From Casuarius casuarius (lineage: Eukaryota; Chordata; Aves; Casuariiformes; Casuariidae), in assembly GCA_003342895.1 (NCBI GenBank), contig PTFA01000050.1:1354968-1418967 (forward strand): 64,000 bases of DNA, written 5' to 3'. The position numbers and the translations under genes were made by a program. The notes beneath the pieces are model-generated. The model was not told where the DNA came from and made no database searches. It saw only the letters and a list, made by a program, of their open reading frames with translations. Every line of letters begins with the position of its first letter. Positions within the stretch are counted from its first letter, which is position 1. Shown here piece after piece: positions 1 through 14,299 of the stretch.

Positions 1-3000
1 AAAAAGAGAACTCCAAAGCCTGAACACGTACAGCTCAGCNCTTGAGTTATCATTATATTGAATTCCAGAATCCTTACTTCACTACNTAGCTGTCTACATT
101 TTATAATGTTTATCTCTTCTACACAGATTGTCCTTGAAGGATACAAATTTCAAGCGTACATACCTTAATTTAGGCTTCGGCATACATATCTGGATGCCAG
201 AGCTTAACGTTTTTGGTGGAAATGTTTTGCATTGTACAAGAGCAGCGCAGGAAGGTTCCCCGGCTCTTCCGCAGGTGGAGCGCAGATAGCAGTGGTTTAG
301 TTGCAGGCTGGAACAGGGAATAGGGCTGGAACACGCCCTGTTAGTGCGCGTGGCTGGGAAAAAATGGATTGCGGTTATGCAAACGACTGAAAATTGCTCT
401 TCTTGCAAATTTAGCGTGGCTATATAGGCATAGGTTTTCCCTTCAGACAGCGCTGGCTGGTTGCTGCAGGGCGTTGGTGGCCGGCGGGTGGCCGTGGCCA
501 GGAGTCCGTGGGCCGCGCGTGGTGTGGATGGCGCTGGCGCCACGGGTCTCCCGCGAGCTTTCTGGCGCTCTCCCAGAGCAGAGGCACGAAGGCGGGGACG
601 TAAATACAGTCCTGGGTGGTGACAGTTTCAGCAAGGGTTGGGGAATTTGGTGCGGTGGTCTCCCAAAACCTCGGGACTCTGCAGGCAGCTACTGCTGGGG
701 AGCCAAAAAACTTCCCAAAATANCTGACTGGGCAACCTGGCGCTCCAGATGTTGCATATCTGCTTCCCTCTGCTTGCAGGGGGGAGTGGAAGGAGCAGCG
801 TGTGTCCGCAAAGCATCCGGATTACGGTTTGTGTGATCGCTGCCACTTCCGCCGCGCTGGCTGGCGGGAGCAGTCATCCCACCGGGTCTGCGATGTCGCT
901 CTTTTGAGGAGCTGCCTTTGAGAGCAAACCCCTACGTGCCAAGGGCAGCAACCTTACAAAACCCGGCGGCGTTCAGAAGGAGCTTGTATAATGGTGATGC
1001 TAATTGGATTGTGCAGTGTACAATTTTTTTGTTGTTTTTCAAATAGTGCAACTCCGATGTTGAATTAAACCAGTTGCAATCAAGACATGGTTGGCTGTAA
1101 GCAAAGTTTACTTAGGACTAGATGTTTTACCCTGGCGATTTTTTCAAATATATATTTTTTAGATATTTTTATTGCAATGGATCACAGTTGTATCAGCAAG
1201 ATATTTGTAATGACGTACAGTAACATGGGAAGAGTTTGAGTTTCATGCTTAGAGATGGTCTGGAGTGCTCACCGTATGTGTGGAAATGACAAGTGGGTGT
1301 GTTTCAAAATAGTGGTTATTCATAGCGAAAGCAGTTGTGGCGTGCGCGTGCCCGTGGCCACGGACGCAGGCTCCCCCTCATGGGCCCCGGTCCAGCCGGA
1401 GGAAATGAAATATTCAGTAAATCCACTCAGATGAGTGGAGCCCGTTCCCGTAACGTTGCCTACATCCAGTATTGCACTTCATGTATAAAGTCTAGCTGTA
1501 CCCCGTAATGGATTATTACAAATTTGTAATAAAATTTGAAATAGTAACACTGCAAATAACAGCTTATACTCTGGCAGATCCTTGAAACATGAGTAACTGA
1601 ACGCAGGCTGCAAGTTCTCCGCGGCTCCCATTTGTTGCGGTTTGGTACAGGGTCTAGCAGAGTGAGGCCGATCAAGCCGTGACCTTTGGGCTGTGCTGCA
1701 GGCTTTCATTGAATTTGCAGTTAATTCATGCCTGTGCATTTGTTGGATTTTGGCACTCCTTGCAAACCTAACTAATGCTGCTGAGTGATGACAGAAGAAT
1801 TTGTACAGCACTAATCCTACAGTTTTATCTGTAATCACATTTCTACTGCCATAAAATTGAGTGCTGTTATACAGACCTAATGGCAGGGTTGAATTTTCAA
1901 ACGCTTCAAACTCTTATCTGATAGCTGCCTTCTCTACTGCTACCTGTCCATGTGATGTATTTATGGAGTGCCAGTCACCATAGTATCTTTGTGATGATTG
2001 CTACCAAAATTGAGAATTCTGGGGTGAAAATCTAATCAGGACTTTCGATAACGATGTCACACACGAGCCGTCTGCTCTTTGCCACTGTGCTGGGTTAAGA
2101 TGAAGACTTTGATGAGATCACGCTTGCCGCCGCATTATTCATTATTTATTTTCGTAACAAGATTACTATTTCATATCTTTTTCACCGCACGTTAGCACCT
2201 GTCAAACCAATCCAAATTCTGTTTTGAATGTGTATTCTCCCTGTTAGTGCCTGAAACAATATATTGAAAAATACAAGCAGTTACAGGACTGCTGAACTAG
2301 CAAAAGCCAAAGGGGGAGGCTGTCATGATAGCCTTGCTTCTGAAATATGCACCCTGCATATCTGAATAGCTGTTTTCCTGAACTTTTTCAGACATTTCAT
2401 GGTAATGGGCAGGCAGACTTAACATACAGACTATTTTCATCGCACTAAAAATAACTAAGTACTGTAGATATGGTTGAGATTAGATTGGTACAGCAGACTC
2501 AATTCTGCCTGAAAAGGTGCACTACTATAAGTAGCAAGTACTACTTTATTATTGAAAATGAAAAGTGTTTTAAACAAACAGTGTGTCTAGTTTTTAGTTT
2601 GTTTGTATAGCTTGTGTGCCAGCTATTAGCATCAGCTTTCTCTCTTTCCTCCTGCATGGCCAGCTTGCCTGTCAGCCTGAGTTTTGTTGAAAAGCCCTGT
2701 ATAAATATCAAGAGGGGAAAAAAGNAAAAAACTCTTTAGGAAGATGAAGAAACCATACTTGAGGATATGCTATCAAAGCAAAGCATGTTTTCTGAAGCAG
2801 TCCATTTTCAAAAGCTGCAAGTTGAGAGTATCCCTTAATGTCTCTTCGAGCTTGATAAAAATTCCCTTGGATAGAAATCTAGCATTTTTTACTTTTTGCG
2901 GGCACTTCTGTTTCTCAGCCTTGTTTATGCTCATCAGAGCCTGATTCAACGTGGAAGTCTTTCATTTACTTATATGGGCATTAGCTCAGGCTTGCCCTTG

Positions 3001-6000
3001 GCATGGCGAGATGCTCTTCATGGGGGAAGCTGTTAGCAACTCCACGTTTTAATTTTTGCTGTTGTGAAGTTTCTTACTGTCTGGGTCGCTATGACCGTTT
3101 CTTACAGCTCCTGGCCACATGGTGGGAGAGGGAAGACTAACTCGGGTGGAGAGGAGCGGGATGGGAGAGGGAGGAAGGTGAGAGCGAAGGGTGCGTGGGG
3201 TGCAATGCCAGTGTCGGGACTGGCACCCTCGACGCCGGGCATCTGGTCGCCTCTGCGTGTTTTTCTGGCTTGACCTCGTGTGCTGCTGGCCCAGGTGGGA
3301 GCTGCAGGGGCGACAGCGTGATAATATGCGTGATCTAAAGTCCATACCTCAGTGATGAGTATGCAAAATTATTCTGTTAAAGCAAAATATTGCTTTTACG
3401 GCCATGTTTATGTTTAGATTTTCTTCTCTCTAGATGTAATATTGTAAACAGTTCTGATCAACCGAGCCATGTAGTAAGAGATTGCAAATATGTAAAATAA
3501 TTGATATGGTAGTGTTTGTGGAAAATGAAGTCTACATTCAGAAGTTTTTGGTTTACCTGTATTGTGAAGGGCGTTGCCTGCACCTGTATGTAAAAGATCA
3601 ACCCACGATTTTTGGAATGGCTGTCTGCTAGTTTATCAGGAGTCCTCAGGCACTGAACCTTTTTGGACATCGTATTGCTGTGCTTTAGCAGACATAAGAT
3701 CCCCCAAATCTGTAGCAATAAAAGCAAGATGCAGTTTTCAGTCCTAAAACTCTTTTCCTTTTCATCATTTCTCCATAGCTTCGATATGAGGGAACCTTTT
3801 GAGAACTGGTGCAAAGCTGATCTCTCCCNCTTTGGATTTCTAAAGATAATTTTCCAAGAGAAACTTTGTGTTTTGTGCATTTAGCATTGAAGAAGAGGGC
3901 ACATAATTTACATTGTGCAATCATTCTGTAAATAGTAAATAGGAAAGAAATTNGATAAGGATTTAAAAACTACATAGTTAGATATGTAAAGTATCATAAA
4001 GTATTGATTTTTTTGCAAGGAACTCATGCNTGGAAACAACCTGAGTTGTGTGCATCAGCCTTGCTACCCCCATGGGACAGCTCCTATATTTAGTCACTGA
4101 GTTATATAAAGGTTTGTAGGTTCAGGACGTATTTAAACACCTCAGTATTGATTAGCTGTCTAATTTTCATATGAAAAATTGTGTTAAAGCCACAACCCCC
4201 CCAATTTCTGCATAGTGGAGTAGCTTATTTTCAGAGCATATCATATTTATCTCCTGTTCTTTTTATACCACTCTGTAGTCATAAGGCTTATACAAATAAT
4301 TGAGTTTTGGGTGGTTTGGGAGACTGGGCTTATGGTTTGTTATTAATAGAAGTATATTTGTTAACCTGTACTTTTATTGGTACACTGTTTTGATTAGGAG
4401 TCCTTTATTTTTTTGTGCAATTTGCTTTCTTTACATAAATAGGAATTTGATTAGGTGTGGGAAAATTGGCGCCGTGTTTGCTTTAGTAGCGGAACGCGGT
4501 GACTTGTGTGGGTTCTTAGCAAGCACGTGGGTGAAGCGATGTTAATAACAGGCGGTCATGTAAATACAGCGATATCGTCCTATTGATTTGTTCCCGTAAA
4601 AGACCTGATAGTTGTGGTTTCTTATCATAACTCCACATGGCTTTTTTTTTTTCCCTCCTGTAGTTTTGCTTAATATGGTTAGAAATACATTAAGCTTACA
4701 TGTGAGAAAAGCTATGTCGTCGTCTGCTCTTCACGGCAGACAACGTAAGCGTTGACTTTTATGATGCGATTGTATAACTGTTTTTCACGGCAGAGCTGTA
4801 GGTGAACAGGAGGCCGATCTCGCGTGGCCTGTGCACGGGTTCGACAGGCTGCACGCGAGCGCCTGCGCCGCGGTCGGCGCTCCTGGCTGCGTTGCCTTGG
4901 TCTTCTTAAAATGGTGTTGAACCAAGCGGGTGCATCGGGGTTCGGGGGAGTGTTTAAGTACCCCGTCCTCTCCCAGTAGTCTCAGGAAGAGGATGGTTTG
5001 CTTCTGCGGGATCAGCCCTCAGGTGTGTCCGGTGCCTCTTCTGCGTGAGGTTTCCTGGAGTCAGCGCNATCCTGGGGCTTCTCCCTCGCGCTTGGCTGGG
5101 GCTGGCGGCCGATGGTGCAGAGCAAACCCCCAAATTCCTGCAACCTCCCACCCCAAGTATCGCCGCCTCCCGCCCCAGGACGGGCCCTCAGCAGCGACGG
5201 GTGAGCAGCAGCTCTGACCGAGGAGGGCAGAAGGCAGGCGGTGTGATCTGGGGCTAAATATAACTCCGAGATTTTAGTCAAAGATTGTATGGAAGGCAAA
5301 CATAGTGGTTACACTCATTACAATTACATGCTCAAGCAGGCGAAACAGCAGCGCTTCATGTTGCACATGCGGATTTGTGGTGTGGCCAGTCTGCAGCCTT
5401 GAGGGCGGTCTTGGTTTTCTTACTTACCCTTCCGCTGTGAAAAACAGCTGTAAAACTGCATTGTGAGAGTCTGTGTTTATTTTGTTTGATCTGCAACTAC
5501 GGTTTGCTCNGGTTAAGTCAGAAATTGTTTTTCTGCCTTTAGTCAGCATACGGCTCGCGACGGGGTAGCGGGAGCAGCCTGCTGCCGTCGCCTCCGGGAC
5601 GGGGCGCCTGAGGAAGGATGGCAACGCGTGGCTTTCAGTCCTGTCAGCCCAATACATCGTGCGAATACGACACCTATCTTCCTATATTCTTGTCACTAGC
5701 AAATAGTTTTTCCGAGGAAGGTCTCCGAATTTGCCCTTTTGTTAATAGTCTGGCTGAGAGTTTACAAACCAGAAAAGAATCTGGCTTTTTCCCATGATTA
5801 ATATATTAAAGGGTTTTTTTGAGCTTTTTGTGTTGATTTTTGTAAAGAAAAATTGGCAGTTATTACTTGTAATGCATATAACCAATGAATGCTGAAATGA
5901 CTCTTACACACACTTTCACACGTTTACGATGTCAACAACGTGTATTGGCCTGAATCAGCCATAACATAATCGTCCGCAGCTTGGAAAATGTGGGGAGAGG

Positions 6001-9000
6001 CTGTGTGTTACTGTACAGGATACATATAGCAGCATACATATATCCTCTTGTGAGATTGNGGGGCTCCTTATTGCCACCTGTAACTTTTGGATTCCTCATT
6101 AACTGTGTTGCGCTATAGCTGCCTCATAGTCCGTGTTTTTGGCCATGGGNTTGTGCAGAATTATTTCTAAAAGGAAGTTTCTCAGGTTACCCCATCATGA
6201 GAAATAAGCAAGAGGCAGTGGTGGTAAAGAACTTGATTCATATTGTGACTAACTGCAGGTGAACGTGATGCTGTTATGCCTTATTCTCGGTGCCTCTGTG
6301 ACTCAAAAATGATAATAAGTTGCATTGAAAATATCATGACATCAGTAGAGTTAGTATTTAAAATACATAGGAAAGGATAAAGTCTATAAATCCTAATATA
6401 ATAGCAGTCTGTATAGTTTTAGACTATATAAAGTATTTGTAGATCTTTTGAGTTTCGTTTGTTCTCTGCATGGGTGAGAACTGACATCAAGTATATACCT
6501 GGCTTTCTCTGCCCACAAGATGCAACCTTTTTCTTTTAAAATAAATGTTAAAGTAAAAAAGAGGGAACAGTTTCCATGGAGGAAAATCAATTCTAGCCCT
6601 TCAGTCACAACCTCGGATTGATACTTTGCAGCTACGCTGAGTGACAGGCAACGCACCGCACACATCTGGTGCAGGCTTTTGACAGCAAGAAATCTTCCAT
6701 CTCCTGCTTGTGTGGTTTTTTTTTGTTTTGTTTTTTAACTACAGGTTTTCCATTTCTTCTTATTTTGCTGAGCTAATGTTACTGTTTCTCCTTACCTTGC
6801 ACGGCGCTGTGGTAGGAGGCCGTCACTGCACCCTCCGCGGCCCGAGGAAGCGGCCACGTACTAAGTTAAAGCAGGAAAGGAGGAGCAGCTGTGAAGACGA
6901 GAAGAAGGGAATGGTGGCCAGGGAGCATTGCTGCCCCGTTAAAATTTGGGGGATCAATAGTTTTCAGTCCTCCTGAGGTGCTCGACTTGCCGCAGTTTGG
7001 GTTTTGCCTGTGGTACCCAAGCAGAGGAGCTCACATCTGCGGCCTTTTGCTGAAACCCCAGTTACCTGACATCTTTGAATGTAGGGACGAGAGATAACAA
7101 GATTTTAGATGGCGAAGCTCAGTGTGAATGCTAGAGAAAGGCCAGTTGCTTGATTGATCTGGACTGTGGACGTTTTCTCTGTGAAGATGATTTACGTTTA
7201 TCTTAAAAAAGCAAGCAATCACTCAAACAAACAAACTGAACTTTGCATGTGCAGACTGATTCGAACCATATTCATTTGCTTTCTCATCTCTACTTTCCAA
7301 AATCTTCTGTGGAGTCAGAAGAAATGTGCGCAGCCCTGCTCTTGCGCGTAGGAAAATACCTCCTTTGAAGATGAGAAGTATTTCTGCTTTGGAGCTGAGC
7401 TTCATAAGTTTGCTGGAAAAAATTCAGCTGGGAGGCCTCATTTTGAAGCTGTAGTGTTTTGGGCGCTGAACCACCCATTGCCTGAAAGGATAAAGGCAGT
7501 TCCTCATCGCTGCCGACAAAATGAAGGGCTGGGCAGCGATAGCGTGCGGGGCGCGGAGAGGCACAGCTTACGTTGTCAAGCATTGCTCTGGCTGCTAGAA
7601 AGCACCAGCTCTACCCAGCCTCTCGTCCTTACTGGCAGTAACATCTCTGCCTCGCTGGAAAGCGTAAAAACAGGCTCCAGTTGCTTTTGCCTGCGCCCTC
7701 ACTAATGAAATGAATCATTGGTATGTTTTCTCCAGCTTAGATACCCAACAGAAACACCACATTCAGCCGCTTCAAGTTGGGAAGGTCTAGATAATCTTCA
7801 TCTCTGAAGTGTGAAAGACCTGACACACAAAATTGCAGGTCTGGCAGCAAAGATTTTTTTTTTTAAATAAATACCTTACAGTTGGGGAATTGATTTTTCT
7901 TCAGAAAAGAAGACATAAGAGATCTAAAGTATCTGCTTTAACAGTGGTACTGGCAACACGCTAGGGCAAGCGAGAGGGCTGTGGTGTTACAAGGACGGCT
8001 CTAGCAAAGCTGGCTATGAACTCGGACTGGCAATAAGAAAGACTCCTTCGCTTCTGGAAGAGCGAGGTGCTGCGGCAGCCTTGGAGTGGTGGTAGGCACG
8101 AAGGGGTGCCGGCCNCGTCTAAGGCTGTGAGTTTATGGTCGTACGTGAGTTTAAGTGCCATACCCTGTGGCTGCCTGGAAGGAGCAGGGCCTTGGTTGGA
8201 TTATCTGTGCTTTTAATGTTGCTTAACATGGTTCTTTTAGGGTCCACGTTCACACTGGTAACCACGCGACGTTGCTACGCGCTCGGTGCTCTCACNGTGG
8301 GGTACCCAGGTAACTGTGACAAGCAGGTCACCGATTCAGACCAAGCAACCAGAGATGTGATAATCACTTATGGCCTCAACAACGATTTTAGAGTTATGCA
8401 TAACAGCAAGTGAAGAATGTTCAGGTCTGAAGTTTAATGTTGTAGTGGAAAAAATGTCCTAAATGTGGTTTATGCTGGGGGATTATCTGGTATCTGTGAG
8501 CATGGAGAGATTACTTAGTTCTTCGTCCAGAAATTGCATGTTTTCCTTGGCAGGGGGAGGAGGGTGTGGAAAGAAGGGAAAGGCCTTTAAGATTTGAAAG
8601 GGGTGATGGAAAAATCCACATTTTTTAAAAAACTTGAGAGTCTGTAGAAGCATGGTATCAAATTATTAGATAGTTGGTCTCAATATGACTGTTTTGACAG
8701 TGCACAGCAGATAGTCATCTGCTTTCTCCCTGCCCTGCCCCAGTAGTGGGTTGGAAGATGGTACAAGCTGGTAGCCTTAGTTTCAGGTTTCTAAAAATGT
8801 TCTGGCTTCAGGGGTCTGAATGAGAACTTCACTTCCAAAAAGTGTTTGGAGAAAGGAATTCAGCATCCATCCAGAGANGTGGGTGAAACACTCGCAAAAG
8901 TTCGCAGCCCACCTTAGCATCCACTTGCGTTCATGAGTGGTGGGAGTCTGTTCCTCTTCTTTCAAGATCATGAAAATGGAAAGCGATCGTAGGGGGTATC

Positions 9001-11244
9001 TTTTTATTTCCTTCAATCCATGAAGATGGAGTATGTTGTCTCGTTTGTGTGAAAAGTGTTATCTACCAGCACCGCTGTAAATACTCCAGCCTAGCTAGAG
9101 CAGCCAAGTGCAGCTATGGGCTGTTTGTTGCAGATAGGCCTTTTTTTTTTCCCCTCAAGCGTGGACTCGTCCTTACTCATACCCTGACCTCACTGGTTTG
9201 TGTGGCAAAAGCTGGGAAAACTCTGATTCCCTAATATAGTCAGTAGTTTCCACCATTGTAGAAAATAGCCTCAACGTTTCTTAAATTTAAGGAAAAATGT
9301 TGACAATTACCAGATGTTTTTATAGATGTGCTAGAAGTGGAATTACAGCAGGGTAAACTAAGGATTAAATTATGGATTACTGGTTATATCAAATGTATGT
9401 TGGAACAACGTAATTACATGCTTTGAATCTTTCCTTAAAAAGTCCTGTTTGTAATCCTATTTAAGTAGTAAATTGATGCATTTTATGCAACTCTTTATAG
9501 GCCATTGTCATCTTATAGAGTATTTGTGTTTGCAACCATAGTGATGAAGTGCATGTTTCTGGCTAGAGTTACAAGGATTCTTCTATCTTAGTTTGACTTT
9601 ACTAAATCAGTACATTAATTGAGAAGGAATTCAGTCGTAAAAAAGCTCTTGCATTAGTTTTCTGTAAGCAAATTAGAAGTTTTTTCAGAATACAGCAGTC
9701 CCAGGAAATATGCTTTATGCTCTATCTGGTAATGTTTGTTTGTATCTGTTTTTAGTCCATTTTACAAAAACAAGATAATTTCTTACCTCACCTTATAGGG
9801 AAATTTCTCCTGCCCTCTGTGATTAGCGTTATGTTTTTCTGAATATCTGATGAAATCTTTTGGTACGTTTCCTTTTCCTGGCCTAGTGATGTATTGTCAT
9901 GATTAGCCAAGTGCACGATAGATAGAAAATGAAGGTGGTATATTTGCTCACTTCAAAGAGAGAGTGTTTTGTTACTTGCTGACATGGTCCTCTGGGTGGA
10001 AGAGAGAAAACTGAAACTTCCTTCAATTCATTTTCTTAATTTTGGAAAGGTAGAATAACACAACCAAGTACCTAGTACCAGTGTGTTAACAAACAATATC
10101 GTAAGAATTATTAAACTGGTGCTGGAGAGGGATTAGTTTAGTCGTTGCTTAGAAAAGAGTTGGCCCAAATGGGTGGTGCAGTAGCGTATGATGCAGGTCA
10201 GAGAGCTGGTGAGTCACAGTTCTTTGCGACGGACTCTTCATTTGTAGCTTTGAATCTGTTGGCTAATGGTTTTGGTCATTCGTTTTAACTGGTTTTTGAG
10301 TCTTAGACTCAAGAAATCTGTAGTTTAAATTTTTCTGGACTTTTCAAATTAAGGAGTAGCACCAATCTGCTAGCTTTGAGTTTTGTAAGGCTGGGGTGGC
10401 TGGTCCTGGACACCGGTGTTCTCGTTTTCAGGGGTGCCGACTGCTTGCGTTTCCAGCATGATTTCCTGGGAATTAGCAAGCTCAGAAATATACTCTGAGA
10501 ATATAAGGCAGTTTTGGGTATAAACGTCTTACTGTCAAGTTTTATTGTTTTTATTACTTGATATGCCTTTGGACTGGTACACAGTGTAATTAACATACAA
10601 TTTTTTAAATAGGATTCTANCTTCTTTGCTTTTTAAGTTTGTGGTTCATTTGTTGTCGGTGGCTTTAGATGATGTAAAAGTTTTCTTCCAAGCCTCACTT
10701 AGCCAAAGTTGTGGTTCTTCTGGCTTTAGCTGCTTGGTACTAATGCTCACATGTCACATTGGCAGTGGGGTGTTTTATCTGGAGGAAAACAAGAAAAATC
10801 ATTTATTTTTCTCATAAAGTGGACCTTAAAGAAGGTCCTGGGAGATCTGTGAGGGTCCCTTAGTGTCTTTGAACCCTAAAGCACGACGTCAGTGCTTCCT
10901 TTTCCCTCTTGCTTATGTAGGGAGCTCACGCTCTGAAATTANGTGTGCTGAGCTGCGAGTCGCGTGGGTGCCTGCGGCTCTGCAAACGCTGNAGGGTCGC
11001 ACGGGAAGCGGCTGAGCATGAGCCGGCCCAGCGCCCCGGCAGTGACAGACGCTGCTGGGCTGCGTCGGCACGAGTGCGGCCAGGAGGTCANGGGGAGCTG
11101 CTGTTGCCCTTCCTCGGCTCTCCGCAGACTGCGTTGGGAACGCCGGGTCTGGCTTCAGGTCCTCCCAGCGCAGGAAAGACGTTGGCGCTCTGGAGGGAGC
11201 CGACCCGGCCGGTCAGGGCTGGAGCCAGGCTCGTCATGGCGGTG
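1..11244 (+). other. Non-coding DNA, probably TOX3 intron 1 (left part)
   Basis: Mostly AT-rich sequence with frequent stops in all frames and no recognisable exon. Small GC- and CpG-richer patches occur at about 470-600, 4795-5220, 6800-6870 and 10945-11240. The last abuts the CR1 fragment and may include an older, unrecognisable part of it. No TOX3 first-exon sequence was seen. About 18 isolated ambiguous bases fall here. Assignment to intron 1 rather than 5' flank is inferred from gene orientation and from the large first intron known for TOX3 in other vertebrates. Confidence 0.6.
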
Positions 11245-11505
11245 CACGATGGGAGGACAGGAGGCAACGGGTATCGGAACAGGAGAGGTTCTGGCTGGGG
11301 ATAAGGGGAAAAAAAAATCACTATGAGGATCTTGGAGCATTTGGGACAGGTTGCCCAGAAGGGTTGTCTCCATCCTCAGAAGTTTCTGAGACCAAACTGG
11401 ACAAGAGCCCCAAGGGAGCAGATCTTGGCTCGGCGCTGCCTGTGCTCGCGCGGGAGGCTGGATCAGAGATCGCCTGCCGCCCTTCCCAGCCTGAGCGAGC
11501 CCGTG
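11245..11505 (+). mobile_element. Degraded CR1 LINE, 3' end
   Basis: The order of phrases matches the 3' end of avian CR1 non-LTR retrotransposons. GGACAGGAGGCAACGGG is followed by ACAGGAGAGGTTCTG, then a poly-A-like stretch and TCACTATGAGGATCTTGGAG. Next comes the hallmark GGGACAGGTTGCCCAGAAGG, then GTCTCCATCCTCAGAAG and CAAACTGGACAAGAGCCC, and finally a diverged equivalent of the GGACTAGATGATCTCC...CCCTTCC terminus at about 11455-11495. The copy is on the same strand as TOX3, has many substitutions and small indels, has no open reverse-transcriptase frame and must be an old 5'-truncated insertion. Exact ends are uncertain by tens of bases. The family assignment is from memory of CR1 consensus phrases; the subfamily is not determined. 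Confidence 0.85.
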
Positions 11506-13981
11506 CTCCTGGGAGGCGCCTGGGTCTGCAGAGATGAATTTGATCCTCGCGTTGCTGTTCTAGCAGGAAGACGTGGGTCGGGAAGAGAGGCGCTGCTCCC
11601 CCCGCCTCGGCCAGAAGGCCCGTGCAGTGGGACAACACAGTGCTTGTTTCCCATTAGGGATAGGGGTTTTTTTAAAATCTGTTGGCAAAGAGTTTAGTTT
11701 TCATGTCAAAGAATTTGGATGGGAATCCCAGTCGTGCAGGGAGCGCGTCTCTGTACTCGTATGGGTAGCGGTGACCTGTCTAGCGCGTACGGAGGTATTG
11801 CACCAGGCTGGAGACCTTTCCCTTTGCAGCTGCCTGCTGATTCCTGACGTCCGAAAAGCAATGTTTTTTGCTTACCTCCATGTAATGTTGCTGAAAGGGA
11901 TTGCTAGATAGAGCCCATCAGCGAGGTTTGGCGGATGTAACAGTGTGGAAAATAAGTGCGTAAAGACTGTTTATGTCCTCAGCTGCAGCCTGGAATAAGT
12001 GTCACTGCTACCTGCTGGCTGTTTGTATGTGTGAGCATTTGGGCATCGCGGCTATAATTAGCTTTTAGAGTTTCTTCTTCCTTTTTCAGAATCAAAGTCA
12101 TGTGGTAAAACATTTTTTATTCTCTTTGGTACTCTTTAGAAAATTTCATCTAGAGGAAGGTAGTTCGAGCATCACTGTTTCTTANAAACCCTGTTACTTT
12201 TGACTCATCGGAGAGGAAATCACAGTAGTTTAGCACTAATTTGGCCATGCAAAGTAGTTTTCCTAGAAAATAAGACTGTTGTGTACAACGTTAATGGAAG
12301 AATGTCTCTTGAAGGAAGCTTTTAACTTAGAGGCACTAATGCCTCCATTCCTCATTTCCTCCTCCTCTCCGCTCTGATCCCTCTTTATGGGTGCAGAGAA
12401 GCTAAAGGGTGGGAGGAATTAGGGAATCTAGTGAAATTTAAAATCATAGGTTGATTAATTTGATGTTTTTTCAAGTCTTAATTCCAAGTTAAATCTTCTG
12501 TATTCAAGACACTGGAAATGGGTCTGATTTTTCAAAGGATGGATATTCTACTTGTTATGGAAGTGAAAACCTTTAAGGTGTCATATTTTTGTGTCCCCAA
12601 AAGAACCCGCAACCCCCTAAAAGCTATTCAGTGCTACATGTTACTAGGAGGAGTGAGGCTCATGACCGTATTGGTGCAGCGCGTTACTACAAGAGGATTA
12701 GCCTGGTCAAAGTGCTCTGCTGGGGGGGGGGCAACACTAAAATACGGAAAAACTTGTGATTGTCTTCCAAAAAACAGGGTTTCACTGTGGTTGAGATCTG
12801 CTTCAGACGTTAATGGAATACCAGAGAGAACAGAAAGTATAACCACTTTTATGTCTTACTAAGTTTCAAAGCGGCTTCTTTAGTAAAGTATTTTATAATC
12901 ACGTACATTTATTAATGAGAAATAATTAGCCTTCCCAGCTTAACAAACATTAATTGCAGAAGTTCTAGAGAATAAGGACCAGGATTTCTTACATCTGGCA
13001 AAAACGTGGTGCTACCTTGCTGGAAATGAAGCTTTCCCTGTGTTCTTTTGTCTTAGTTAATAGAAACCCTCCTTGGGAAAGGATACTCATCAAAGAATGT
13101 TTTATGGAACAGAAAAACAGTACTCATAAACCCCGTTGGATTCCAAAAGTTATTACATTTTACATCTTATACAGTTTATTTTTCCAGATGCCACAGTTCA
13201 AAATAATGTATTTTTAATACTACTTGCAGAATTCTGCAGATTCATAATAGCACATGACATGTTAATATCCTCTGTGACATCCTACTGGTCATATCCAACT
13301 GTGATAAACAGTTGTATATGCTATAAAAATGACATCTATTATAAAAATAAAGATAATGCAAAAGGATACAAACAATCCCTTAAATTTGTAAAGACTGTTA
13401 CAAATCTTGAATGTTAATCTGAAGGAAAAAAACCACATGCTAATGCTAAGTTTATGCCTCCAGTTAATAGTCCTTCATTCCTTCAGGAAAAAAAAAATCA
13501 AGCAGCTATGTTTTAAATGAATTTAATGAACTGCAAAGACTGACATTTTCACTATAAAAGTCACACTTCATTTAATGAAGTAGTTAAATATTGATGCTAT
13601 ATTAAAATACAGGCTGAATAAAAATGGCAATATGATTTTCAAAATAGGAATGTGAGTTGTTTTTTCTTGTTGCATTGAAAATTTCATGAACTGAGAAAAG
13701 GGAAATACAGCAGAATATCTCTATAATAAGCACAAAACAGTTTGTTGAAATAACATTAAAGTTGAAAGACATAAACCCATAAAAGCAAGGAAATTAAGTC
13801 ACTGTACTCCTAACTCAGCTTCTCTGTGCTTAAACACTGAATCTCTTAAATGCATGGATCCNATGTTATCACCATTGGATGTGCAATATTTCCCAAAGTT
13901 CTTCAAAATGAAGCAGATTGTAACCCTGGGCTACAGGTGGCACATAAAAGACCTAGCCATGTGTGCACCCGGGACGACCAC

Positions 13982-14224
13982 TTAGATTATGGTGGTGTTT
14001 GATGTTAATTCAAAGTAACTGTGTTTTAAATGCTTTGATTTTGCTGGCAATACCCTGGCAATACCATCTTGACTGTACTGAGGTTTCCATACAGCTCCAT
14101 TGATAAAATTTGAATTTTCAGCTTCGTTTTTGTATCTGCACTTTTGCCGTAACAACATAATATTGACAATGGGTAAAGAAATACTGCTGGCAAATATGGC
14201 TGAGGTTTTTCCCAGCTCCAACAC
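13982..14224 (-). other. Candidate terminal exon on the minus strand, unrecognised
   Basis: Read on the minus strand, an 80-codon frame opens directly after TTTCTTTTCTTATAG, a good pyrimidine tract plus AG acceptor, and runs to a TAA at 13982. The frame is closed immediately upstream by the TAG of the acceptor itself, as expected if the frame begins at the exon boundary. The translation has a hydrophobic stretch at about residues 8-25 (SAIFASSISLPIVNIMLL) followed by basic RQKCRYK and a polar tail. This would fit the end of a single-pass membrane protein. I do not recognise the family. An 11-bp tandem duplication lies inside it. No AATAAA was found close downstream on the minus strand, and no partner exon is evident. 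A chance open frame is at least as likely. Confidence 0.18.
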
Positions 14225-14299
14225 CTATAAGAAAAGAAAACAAGAATCTTATCCTAAATGTGAGCGGCAGCAATGATTAAGTGATGCTGGCGTCACCTT

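Noticed and set aside
8135..8413. 92-codon frame with a hydrophobic segment resembling a membrane protein
   Set aside because: No family recognised, no splice signals judged convincing, and it contains an ambiguous base; hydrophobic runs are common in T-rich DNA.
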